Shown here in pieces: positions 46,041 to 57,979 of a DNA stretch of 64,000 bases. Numbering within the stretch: the first letter of the stretch is position 1; each line of letters starts with the position of its first letter. The stretch is from Erythroxylum novogranatense. Its lineage: Eukaryota > Streptophyta > Magnoliopsida > Malpighiales > Erythroxylaceae. Where the stretch lies: NCBI GenBank assembly GCA_029891385.1, contig CM057230.1:55345414-55409413 (forward strand), in the 5' to 3' direction. The translations under genes were made by a program, and so were the position numbers. The notes below the pieces were generated by a model. That model was not told where the DNA came from, ran no database searches, and was given only the letters and a program-made list of their open reading frames with translations.

Positions 46041-47578
46041 TGTTGGACCCCGTCTCTGAAGCCCAACATTCGGACCCATCTAGCGTAGAAGACCCACAAC
46101 CGAACACATATGCTAATCACAAATATGGAAAAATTTTCACTTTATAAAAATTCGGGGTTAGCTCTTGATAAAAATGATCCCTCGGATCTCACGATTCCAA
46201 TGCAACTGGAATCGTTCAATTCGGGTTAGGAATGAAGATGTTATGGTTAAAACACTATCTCGAAGAAAACAATCAAAACTGAGCACTACCGACTTCGGGT
46301 AAGCATTTGAAAATCTTCAAGGCTTAATCACTGATCGGTCTCTTCATAAAACTTGTAGGTTTATACCTCTAGTTTAATTTAAAACAAGAATCGCTTTGAT
46401 CGGAGCTCTATAGCTCAAGATATTTTAAAAATTCTGAAGCATAGTCAGCCCTTATCAACTGATCGCCATGCTTCGTTTCAAACCACCATTTTCAATTTGA
46501 AAGAAAATTTGATAAGTCCAGTGTAGAAAGGTAGAAAAATCTTTTAGAAATCCAATGCTTCGAGAATGAGGTCGATCGGAGGTCTGTGCAAAAAAGTTAT
46601 GGCCAAAACACAAGATTCACATTTTACGCTTATCGCACTCTTTCAAAGCATCAAAGTTCCATTCTTTCCTCTCAAAACACAAAATTTCATTTTCAATATG
46701 CACATAGTATAACAAGATAGCACACATAGGGCTTTGCCCATTACACAATAACTATAAAGATGTTACCCACCTATCGTCGGAAATCCGGATTCACGATTGC
46801 TCTTCCTCTCTCTCTTGAGTGAGGTTTCCTTGGTTCCCTTCAATAAAACACATTTCGAAACTCATTGGAAAAGTCGAAACATTCAAGAATCGATAAATCA
46901 ATAACGAAGTCTTAAACCTAACCTACCAATAGCCCATTTAAGCTAAAACAACCAACCCTAGCTTCGGAATCACAAAACCACTCATCTCTTCTTTCTTTCT
47001 TCATTCCTACACAAACCCTAACCTTCATTTCATCCCATTTCTTGAATCTAACTCAAAGGAAGATAGATACTTACCTTAAGCTCTTGATTTCTCTTCTTTT
47101 TCTCCTTCTTTATTCTTCTCCACAAGCCTCCCACGATTTTCTCTCTTCCTTTCTTCCTTGGCTAGCTCACGTTTTTCCTTCTCTTCTCCTCTCCTTTGGA
47201 TTCTACGACACTCTCTTCTCCTCCTCTTCCTTTAACTCTTCTTTAATTCCTTTAATTCATCCTACACCAAAACTACATAGTTTTGGCTTTCCCCTTACAT
47301 AAAGGCTTTTGGGCCTCCACCTCCCAAGGCCTACTTCCACCAAACCCACTTATTATTAATCCTCCTTCTACTTAATCCATTGACCTAAGCCCATACTTTC
47401 CAATATTAAGCCCAAGCTTTCATTTAATTTCTAACTTCTAATTTCCAAGCCCAACATAAAAAATTTACATAAACACATAATTAAATCAATTAAGACAAAA
47501 TAAAATAATTAACGAATAAATCCATAAATAATTAATTAATTAATTTAAATAATTAAAAAAAAATTTCGGGGCCCAACA
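46041..47578 (-). repeat. 5' LTR of the gypsy element, internally deleted (1538 bp)
   Basis: It aligns with 38197-38760 and then directly with 40207-41174 of the other LTR. The missing 1446 bases (38761-40206) are bounded in the intact LTR by CAAAA at 38756-38760 and 40202-40206, while the deleted LTR keeps one CAAAA at 46604-46608. Confidence 0.92.
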
Positions 47579-47583
47579 GTAAA

Positions 47584-48430
47584 CAATCAACAGAATAGAG
47601 AACACTGGCAAGAAGGAAAATCGTGCTATTTACTCTCCTCGTCGATATCGACAAACAAAAAAACAAAAACAACAAGGAGGTGTTGCTTGATGCGATTCTT
47701 TTCTGGCCCAATAGTATCAGACAACCATGTATGGCAGAGACACCTATACCCCTTGATGCCGACAGTTCTTTTTTTCAAAACGAAGCGACGACGGTAGGAA
47801 CACAGTGACGGAGACTTCCCAAGAGCTCCTCTTTGGAGAAAGTAGCTAGGGATGGTGACGGAAGATTCGAATTGGACGGCGACGGACGACTGGAAGATGT
47901 TGTTGTTCTGGACAAACAAACCGACGAATTGAATTGGGAATTCTTCGAATATAATCGGGCTCCCAAGCGTTTAACCGATCATTGTCCTGCGTCTTATAAT
48001 TTGGCACATAAGAGGGATGGATGACCCTCTATAAATACAAGATATTAGGGATTTGTTTTGGAGAAAAAGTTTGTAGTTTTAAGTTACTAGAAACAAAAGC
48101 AAAGCTTCCTCCACTGCACCTCAAATGTAAAGAAGAAATAAGATTCGAAGAACTAACCTTTGAGAAGATAAGTTGAGAGTCATTGAGCGAAGCGTCTTGG
48201 TGACGAACTAAGAAACAGAGCGTTTGGTAGCTGAAAAAAATTCTTCTTTACATAAGTGACGCGGAATCAACTTCCCGAAAAAGCTAAAATGGAGCTTTTC
48301 TAAAAAGCTCCAAAATTTAGCTTTTGAAAAAGCTATTTCTACTTCAAAAGTGCTTTTGAAGTTTATAGCCAAACACTCACTTTTTTCTCAAAACAGCTTT
48401 TGCGGTAGAAAAAAGTATTTTTGAAGACTC
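47584..48430. other. Harbinger interior, right of the gypsy insert
   Basis: No recognisable gene. Short frames at 47623-48024 match no known domain. Bases 48290-48450 are the subterminal region of the transposon, with several AAAAGCT repeats typical of such ends. Confidence 0.4.
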
Positions 48431-48456
48431 CAAAAGCTGAACCAAACAGACCCTAA

Positions 48457-49100
48457 GCCTAATGGGGGAAGTCTGGCGAACGGGGTTCAGCTTTCAGTAT
48501 GGAATAAGTGTAGCAGTAGTTAATAATTTAAAAGAATGTTAGTAGAACTTCAAGAAAAGGTAACACTAAATTTAGAAACGAATCGAACTTACGATTTCCT
48601 TAATAAGTTCCACAATTTGAAACTTAATACGTAATTGGGAAAAGATTTGAGGCACAATTGTCGTGGATTGAGAATTCAAATTGATAAAAGAGTATTAGTT
48701 ACATATTAATGCAATTACATAATATCATATGAATATAATTTAATTACCCAATTCAAAACATTATTTGCAAAATCTTGAACCATATGATCCTGACATTATA
48801 TTACGTAAATATTTACTTATAATATTTGTTGAAATTGACTTGTCACAAATGCATTTCGAGGAAATTGATTTTTCTCTTTACTCTTTTGTTTATTGATGTT
48901 TTGATAAATTAATTATTTTCTGTTGATTGTAAATCTTAGTATAAAATTATCTTCAACTAATCATAAGATAATCATAAAATTAAATAACATGCCTTAAAGT
49001 GCACAAAAATAAATTGTGAAAGTTCAATATAACTAACTTTGTATGATAAAAATAAAAATGAGAGTTATGACGGTTATACATTATTTATGCAATATACTTC
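48457..49100. other. AT-rich spacer
   Basis: No frame, repeat or regulatory feature recognised between the Harbinger end and the degraded copia element. Confidence 0.4.
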
Positions 49101-51127
49101 CTTCCATATGGTGTGGCAAACATTACTCACCATACTAGTTCTACAAATATGATATGAATAAATATGTCATGGTCTACAACTATGTCTCGTAACCTTTCCT
49201 ATTAAAATATCAAAATATAAATATGTACACTATTATAAAACATGAAATCAATGATATATAATCGAAATAAATAAACAAGTTCAGATTGCTAGTATCATCA
49301 TAAACAAATGACATTCGCAAGTATAACCAAGATCCATTCTATGTAAATGTTTGGTTGTAAACCTTTAGTTCATAAATTTATTATTGTCATATCTCTACTA
49401 ACATGCTCAATAGATGCTCTTTGTTTCTGGACTTCCTCTTAATGGAAATATACTTCAATTCTATATGTTCGACATCTTTTGAATATTTGTCATTCTAGAA
49501 ATTTTTTTATTATAATAAATTTTTAGTGGCTTGGTACGGTGTTGACAACTCTAAGTCTTAAAATAAAATTATATATCCATAATATATGAATTTGATGGCT
49601 TAGTAATGGTTTCGAGAACTCTTAAGCTTTGAAAAAATTCCTATACCATAATAAATGAATTGTGGATTAAAAAAATGCCTTAAATTTACTTCCATAATGG
49701 ATGAAGTAATAATAGATTGTTTGGTAAACTGTCATGATATTGTTCCATTAGTTAAATGAAGCATGTAATCTAATGTATATATATTTTTCTATTTTGACAT
49801 ATAGCAAAATCTAAATTCTAGTATCTTGAACACACAAGCATGAATTTTTTGTTTCTTATAAGTACCTTAATACTTTTTTTTGTAGATTTTCAATAAACAA
49901 TTCTAAAGTTACTTTAATATCTGCCTAAAATTCTAACTACAAAACCGATATTTTATAGATACATTAAATTGCCTAAAACTGATTCCATCTCTTTTTGTTC
50001 CATATTGTTATTTATATATTATATAAAATAAAATTGTCCCTTTTCTAAATAAGAATAATACATGCCAAACACTTTTCCATATTAAATCTTTGAAGAATTA
50101 TTTCAATATAAACTTTTGAGATCATCCCAATAATCCTTGTGATCTATAATGAAAATTTCAATTCCTATCATATAAGATGCCCTCCCATATCTTTTATTTC
50201 AAAATTTTGAGAGATAAAATCTTTTATCTCATGTAACATACCTAAATCATTAGTAGAAAGTAAGATATTATTAACATATAAAACTAAGGAAACAAACTTT
50301 CTTCCATTAGTCTTTTAATATATACACCAATCAACAATGTGTTTTTCTAAAATTTGAGAAGAAAATACATTGAATTTAAGATACTATTATCAAGAACTTT
50401 ATTTAAGTTCATATATTGACATTTAGGTTTATGCACCATTTTAATTTTATTAAGAAGCCTTCATATTAGTCATCCTCATTAAGTAATTTTATTATCACAT
50501 CCATTTGGTATAACTCTAATCATTCTAAGACACAGATTCCATTACAATCTTTAATGAGTTTTTCTTTGAAATAAGTGAAAATATCTCTTTATAATCAAGA
50601 CCACCTTTGGCAATAAGTCTGACCTTATATCATTATATCATTTCTATTTGAGTCATGTTTGATTTGGAGAACTCATTCACACTAAACACTTAAAACCTTT
50701 TGGTAGTTCAACAAGATTCCAAACTTTGTTGTCTTCCATAAATGTTAGTTTATCTTTCATGGCATCAATCTATTTTTAGACTCTACACATTCTATGGCTT
50801 ATGAAAATAAATTTAGATCTTATTGATTTTAATATCAACATTTGACTCTGACTCTTGTAAATAAACCATATAATCATTTGATATAGCTAACCTTCTTTCT
50901 CTTTGAGTTCTTCTCAAAGGTATTATTTCTTAAGATTCATATACAATGGGTGGTTGTAAGTTAGTTTCTTGTTGGTTTATTCCTTCACTCAAATATTATT
51001 TATTATTGTTTAAAATTTTATAAATTACTAGAATAAGATTTTGAACAATTATGAATGAAGGAGCCTTCATAAATATAGGAACATTTACCCTTACTTTGAT
51101 ATATATACTTGATCATTCATTACTCTC

Positions 51128-51608
51128 TGAAAGGACCCATCCTGAAATCCCCCCTCTATAACCTGAGTGAAGCTCTCTCGAAATTCATTCGATTGGACTT
51201 ATTTTTTATTTATTTCAGTATCATTGACTCTGATACCTATTCTTGGTATTTTTCAAATTTTCGAGGTTAGTTCCCAAAATCACTTGGATTCATTATTCAT
51301 TCTAAAATACTATTCACTAAAATCGTACAAATTTCATTCAAAATTGTCACCTAAATCCTCAAAGCACATTTTAGAGTTTTTAAAGCTCGTTCAAACTCAT
51401 TTTGTAGTTTTTTTGGAGTTTTTGGAAATTTTCTGAGAAATTTTTGGTCGAGTCTAAAACTATCTCTAGTCTATTCGTGATCTCCTTTATAACCTTAATA
51501 ATATATTTAAATGCTTAAATTACTATAGTAAATCATAAATAGATCATATTCTATAAAATGCATGTACAACACATTACACAAAGATAATAATCAAACTAAA
51601 ATATTATA
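51128..51608 (-). repeat. 3' LTR of the deleted gypsy element
   Basis: Plus-strand start TGAAAGGACCC; the other end reads AAAATATTATA, so the terminal dinucleotide CA is mutated to TA. The polypurine tract (minus strand GAGGGAGAAAT) adjoins at 51609. Confidence 0.9.
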
Positions 51609-51802
51609 ATTTCTCCCTCTATATAAAAATTTTGTCCTTGAAATTTTAAACAAACATAGTCATCTAAAAAATATGGATATTGACTTCGTATCCATTTCTT
51701 GTGCTTCACTCTATCAATCACTTTATAAGGACCAACATATTGTGGGCTTAGTTTATCACATTGTCTAAAACAAATTATTCCTTTCCATGATGATATTTGC
51801 AA
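51609..51802 (-). pseudogene. integrase tail joined to pol C-terminus
   Basis: A 68-codon frame begins with SSWKGIICFRQCDKLSPQYV and GPYKVIDRV, the gypsy integrase tail, then passes within a few residues to SQYPYFLDD and the usual pol C-terminal frame before the polypurine tract (FQGQNFYIEGEIIIF region). The normal 100-residue stretch between them, including the chromodomain, is missing, which marks one deletion point. Confidence 0.75.
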
Positions 51803-53001
51803 ATTACTTTTCCAACATTAAAATGTTGAATAACCTAATAAACTTCTATAGCTATTGAGTCATAGAATTGAATAACTTGTATAGTAATTTCTTAGTACTT
51901 TTTTAGCTATCATGACTGATATGCTAAGAGATGGGAGCCTTCTACATTTCCTGATGAATACTATATCTAACTCCCTTTGTGTAACAATCCTAACTTCCTT
52001 TAGAAGCAATCCACATCGATAGAATGTACTATTAGTCAATTTCCTTCCTAGTATGACTTCAAAGTTATGGATATCTAATAAGATTAACTCATTAAAAAGC
52101 TTTTAAGTCTAACTACTATGTAACTACCTCTATAAGCATTCTATGCTACTGACGTAGTTTTAGTAAAAGTAGTCATTTACCAAATGGCACTTTTAAAAGA
52201 TCCAACTTTACACTAATATCCAACTTTACACTAATGTATGTAACGAAATCTTTTAACACATATTAGTGCATAGTTCTGGGATCAATCTCAATATATTCAT
52301 CATTATTAGTACCTCACCATACCGGATGTATCCTTAGCATCCTGCCAGGTTTTTGCAATTACCTTAGCATATGCAAGTGGTCTCCTTCCACATTAACTAC
52401 ACCTTGGTATTGAGCTCCTAGTGTTTCAGAAGTCTATGGAGACTGTAAGTGTTCTAACTGAACTCTGACTAGATGATATTCCTCATCTTATCCTTCTATT
52501 GTCAAACCATTTAAATTTATTATTTTTATCCTAATCCAACCAAATTAGGCCACTTTTAGGATCTACACTCTCATTGAACGATTTTGTGCCTAACTTACAA
52601 ATATGCTCGATCAAACTCCCTGACACTACTAGGGCCTTTCGCAATAGGCACATAGCAGCTGCCCGTATCTGTGTTGTTCACTCATAGTGAAAACAAAATT
52701 TCATCGGTAGTTTTTCCGGTCTTAATTATTGTGGATGGGGTTGATTAATAAAGAATGAACCATCCATGTGTTCAGCCACCCGAGCTAAAGGTATTCCAAG
52801 TTCTGGAGCCCCTGTTGTGGCCTTGGGACCCCTAAGGTTTCATCTGTGCATAATGTTATGAATTCAAAGATTTGGAAATTTTGTTTTAAAATCATATTCA
52901 TGAAAAATAACAAAACTTTCCGGGTTGCCTTGTTTAAAAAAAAACGTAAAAACACATTATGAAATCATAACACATATAGAGATAACCTTATTTCAAAACA
53001 G
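51803..53001 (-). other. interior of the deleted gypsy element
   Basis: Mostly non-coding. A weak Gag-like trace may exist around 52650-52860 but no open frame or knuckle is visible. Confidence 0.4.
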
Positions 53002-53013
53002 ATTATGATACCA
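53002..53013 (-). promoter_or_regulatory. primer-binding site, mutated
   Basis: The minus strand reads TGGTATCATAAT: the first eight bases match the Met-tRNA primer site and the end has decayed. Confidence 0.8.
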
Positions 53014-53015
53014 CC

Positions 53016-53486
53016 TGAAAGGATCCATCTTGAAGTCTCCCTTCTAGAACCCGAGTGGAGCCCTACTGAAATTCATCTGATTGGGCTTATTTTCAATCAA
53101 TTTCAGTATCATTAGACTCTAATACCTATTCTGATTATTTTTCAAATTTTCGGAGTTAGGTCTCCTAAATCACTATTCAAGTGAAAATATTATTCACTGA
53201 AATCATCTGGATTTCATTCAAAAGTGTCACCTAAATCCTTAAAACACATTTTGGGGCTTTTAAAACTCCTCCGGACTTATTTTGTAGCTTTTTGGAGCTT
53301 TCAAAAATTTTCTGAGAAATTTCTAGTCGAGTCCAGAACCATCTTTGGTTTATCCTTGATCTCTATTATAATCTCAATAATACATTTAAATGCTTAAATT
53401 ACTCTATTACATCATAAATAGAGCATACTCTTTAAAATGCATGTATAATACATTATACAATACAATAATCAAACTAGGATATTACA
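53016..53486 (-). repeat. 5' LTR of the deleted gypsy element
   Basis: Plus-strand ends TGAAAGGATCC and GGATATTACA, followed by CTCTC. Aligns throughout with 51128-51608, with moderate divergence. Confidence 0.9.
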
Positions 53487-55354
53487 CTCTCACTAGCTTC
53501 ACTGTAATAGAACATTTCTAATTTCCATAATTCTATAACTATGGTTTGAAAAATAAAACCTAAATCATTTATATTTCTCTAAGTAACATATAAATTAATT
53601 GTTAATCATTCAAGAATAAAATTTTCTTTCATGCGGATTATAGATCCTTGCTTTTTCTAAGAAACCCTAAACATCTAAATGTCTTAAACTAAATCTCCTT
53701 CTAATCCATATTTTGAAATATAACTGCCTTATTAGGCACTATATTCAATAAAATACATAACAAATTCAAGGGCATATATCCATAAAAGATTTAGGTAGTT
53801 AGGATTTACTCATCATACTTCTAACCATATCCATCAATGTCTTATGACGTCTTTTTGCCACACTATTTTGTTAAGATTTGCTTGGTATAGTGTATTATGC
53901 ATATATCCTATGTTTTTCAAGAAACTTTGTAAATGGAACTAAATGTTAACCTAAATCATCGTATTTTCTATAGTATTTTCTCTTTTTATTAGATCTTACA
54001 ACTTTCACCTTTTAGTCTAATTTCCTTTTAACCTTAATAATGGATACCTTAAGGGCATCCATTGTTTGAGATTTTTTTCTTAAGAAAATAGACATATCCA
54101 TATTGTGAAGTCATCATAAAAGGAATGAAATATTTTTCATCAAAAGATAAAACATCAAAAGGCCATAAATATCGATGTTTATAATCTCAAGAAATTGAGT
54201 ACTTCTTGTGACTCATTTCTTATTATATTTGGTTTATTTTTCCTTAATGCAATTCATACATGTATTTATAAATCAGTAGAATCTAGATTTGGAAGAATCT
54301 CATTCTTTACTAATATTTCCAACCTTTCCTTTGATACATGACCAAAACATTTATGTCACAAGTAAATTGATTTTCATTTGATATATTACATTTAGTTTCA
54401 ACATTGCTATAAATAATAAGAAACGTTTATCAAATTCATTATCAATTTTCAATTTATATAAACCATTAAAAGAATAGAAAAATAATAAATAAAGTGTTCT
54501 TAACTAAATTGAAATAACCATATCCAAAATATCTTTTAAACCCAATAACATCAAGTTTTAAGATGGAAACTAAATTTTATAATTGAAGATACATAAATAT
54601 TTTCAAAAGTTCTAGTTAGTAACCATAACTCATGATTAAATGATAAGTCCTTATACATTCAATTAGAGCATTCATACAATTTCATACAATTATGGAATGT
54701 CAAAACATTTTAAATAATATTTCTCAATAAAGAATGCTTATAGTTATATAATTTTGTAGATTTTGAGGTCTTCCTCTTCCCTATAGTCTTGTATATGATA
54801 TGTTACCTTTATATGGTAAATAAATTCAAGCATATTAGTGTAACTTGAGTTAAACAAATAGAACTTATCTAAACTTATAAGAATATAATATTAAAAATTA
54901 ATAAAATGATTTTAAGTTATTATATTTATTAAAATTAATGTTATGCCATGTAGAGGAATATGAAATAAGTTCATTGAATTTTTTATTATTTCTAAAGAAA
55001 CTCTAAAACCATTTATAGTGGCTTCTCATCTAACCATTACATATGTGAAATACAAATCAAATGAGCAAAATTACATAACATTTTAGGTTGGTAACTTGCT
55101 CTGCTATAATCAAATTACTAATTAGATTTAAGTCTATTAAACTTTTTAACTCATGACGTAGGTTCAAAAAGATTGGCTTGCTCATTCTTAAATTCTTATA
55201 AATCCTTTGTAAGATTCTTATTCAGAAGTTTCAATATCTAATCTTGACTTGATAGAGTATAGGTTCTACATATTTGTTTAAATAAATAAAAGTATATGTA
55301 CTTTTCCATAGTTAGAGAATCAAATTCATTTGAGTTCTTAACAGGATATTCATG

Positions 55355-56290
55355 ACAAAAAAAAGTTTTAAAATTGCTAACTGAAAAGGAAAATCTATGT
55401 TCCAAATGGATAAATACTTATCATTTAAAGGAATTAGTTTTTGGGAACTCAAATAAAGCCAATCACTATTTTAAACACTTCTTCAAATCCTCAAGCTCAG
55501 GGAATATATCTATATGGAGTTCAAATCCAAATTTGAAAATGGAAAGCTTACTAGTCTTTGGTATGACAATTGGAGTGACAAAGCACTTTTTCATCTTATC
55601 CCAATCATTTTTCATCTAAAATACAGGATGAAACCCAATGTTAAAGTGGAAGAGCTAATTAAAGACATTGTATGGTTTATAAATCTTAGAGGTTTTGACA
55701 GCTTAAAGGAAGCAATTCCTAGATATATTCCAAAAAAGGATGTGAATGATAAAATCATTTAGACTAGGAATGCATAAGGGAAATTAACTAATAAATCAGC
55801 CTATAGAACTTAAAAATTAATATGGTTTAAAAATCACATTCCCAAAATTGTTTTTATCTCTTGGCTTAGAGTGATAAATAGCTTAAACACATCAGATAGG
55901 GTTAAGATAAGCAAAACCATTAATCTTTAATGCTACCTCTATAACTTAATTTAGAGATAAGAAGCCACTCTTATATGTAAGTTAATTAGATGAATATCAA
56001 GATAACATATAACTATTCTTGTATAGAAATTGGATGGGATAATATGGAGCACTAGATCTCTACTACTTCACTCCCAAATCAAGATCATCTCTTGTTAAAA
56101 ATGGCATTTTGCATCTTGGTATATGAAACCTGGAAAGAAAGGAACCTTAGGAGATTCAAGAACAAAGAAACAAGTTCTTTGACATTCAAATCCAACACCT
56201 TGCCTAGCATCAAAGAATTAGTGTTGTATTACTTTAGTGAAACTAAACTCTCTAGAATTGTAACAATTAGATGGGATTTGAACTAGGTAT
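55355..56290 (+). pseudogene. LINE (L1-type) ORF2 C-terminal fragment
   Basis: Three consecutive pieces in two frames: NLCSKWINTYHLKELVF (55374 onward), GKLTSLWYDNWSDKALF (55545 onward), GKLTNKSAYRT and IWFKNHIPKIVFISWLRVI (about 55780-55890), then YETWKERNLRRFKNKETSS (56125 onward). This is the order of the zf-RVT region and C-terminal end of plant L1 ORF2. It is 5'-truncated, as LINE copies usually are. No poly(A) tail or target duplication could be read. Confidence 0.8.
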
Positions 56291-57197
56291 TTGTTAGCTC
56301 TCTAAGCCTCCCATTTAGAAGTTGTATACTTGGGCAAACATTTCTAACTCTCTTGATTATGCTAGCCCCAATAAGCTCACCAAATTGGTAAGTTATTTTG
56401 GTTGTAATACATAAGGCTTTTCCTTTTTTGGAATATAATCCTTTTAATATCTAGAAAAGTTGTCTTTGATTATTTCATCATTTGAATTTGATTTAAAATA
56501 TGTTAAAGGGGTCATGTATCTATTTTTACTATCATTTAATAATAGACAGAGACTTTAAAATATAAATACTAAAATTGTTCTCAAATACCAAAACAAATAA
56601 CATAAATTTAAATAAGTTCATATAAAACATTCATTGGAACGGTTTATGTGTATCATACATTTAAGATGTTCAACTATAGAATATTCATTGACATAAAGTG
56701 TCTAATCTAACAATAGCTTAATACTTAATAAAATGTAAATATAACAAAATAGACAAAGTTCAACCCATCTTCCTTATATCTAAAATGTCCATTAAAATCT
56801 CCTTACAAAATAGAGAATCATGTAAAGCCTTTCATACTTTTGATATCGCACACACTTAATACTTAAATCATGTAAAGACTTTAAACATTCCTTGATTGTA
56901 TTAATCTTTTGATTAATTCATAAAGCTTTAAATCCATTATCTTTAGCGGAAGATGTCGCCACCATTTTTTTCTTGGTATTTCATTATTCCTTTTTCACTT
57001 TTACCAATTATAGAGAAGACATTTCTAGAATGTTAGATTGTGTCCTTGAACACATTTTTTAAGGATTTTTTTCTTAGAAGAAGAACTTGCAACTTCATTT
57101 TCTTCCTTATCGAAAGAAAAAACTTCATTAACCTCAATTATTTATTCCTTGTCTTCACTATTTGATAGAAATTAAATTATAAATATGCATGCAAACT
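56291..57197. other. AT-rich stretch, possible copia gag remains
   Basis: No open frame. A lysine/glutamate-rich minus-strand trace near 57050-57180 could be decayed Gag of the copia element to the left, but I would not rely on it. Confidence 0.3.

Positions 57198-57979
<782 letters not shown>

Larger units (their letters stand above)
38197..47578 (-). mobile_element. Ty3/gypsy chromovirus (Tekay-like), 9.4 kb
   Basis: LTRs at 38197-41174 and 46041-47578 enclose primer site, gag, protease, RT, RNase H and integrase with a chromodomain remnant, all on the minus strand. Perfect 5-bp duplications GTAAA lie at 38192-38196 and 47579-47583. The two LTRs are very alike where they align (two differences in the first 60 bases), suggesting a young insertion, yet the 5' LTR lacks 1446 internal bases and the coding region is frameshifted in several places. 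Tekay-like assignment rests on long LTRs, Met-tRNA primer site and chromodomain position. Confidence 0.93.
36644..48453 (-). mobile_element. PIF/Harbinger-type DNA transposon remnant, split by a gypsy element
   Basis: The ends are imperfect inverted repeats: left TTGTATGTTTGGATAAG, right end inverted GGGTCTGTTTGGTTCAG (12 of 17 matches). Both are flanked by TAA (36641-36643 and 48454-48456), the 3-bp target size of this superfamily. The C-terminal part of a DDE transposase lies at 37130-37400. The gypsy element 38197-47578 interrupts it. Without that insert the transposon would be about 2.4 kb, so it was probably already internally deleted. The short target site makes the exact ends less certain than the transposase call. 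Confidence 0.65.
51128..53486 (-). mobile_element. internally deleted gypsy element (2359 bp)
   Basis: Two LTRs of 481 and 471 bp (51128-51608 and 53016-53486) enclose 1407 bp. Perfect target duplications CTCTC lie at 51123-51127 and 53487-53491. The primer site and polypurine tract are both present. Only the tail of integrase is recognisable in the interior; RT and protease are absent, so the copy must have been mobilised by another element or deleted after insertion. Confidence 0.92.
49100..55330 (-). pseudogene. old degraded copia element, split by a gypsy derivative
   Basis: RT and RNase H traces lie at about 49300-50900 and integrase and pre-integrase traces at 53500-54800, in minus-strand copia order, with the gypsy derivative 51128-53486 between them. 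RT evidence: VRLIAKGGLDYKEIFS near 50600 and VLYVNNILLSTND near 50255-50285, where the YVDD active box has become YVNN (50267-50278). Hardly any open frame is left. Edges are those of recognisable sequence; no LTR was identified. Gag traces may continue right of the LINE fragment to about 57180. Confidence 0.65.
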
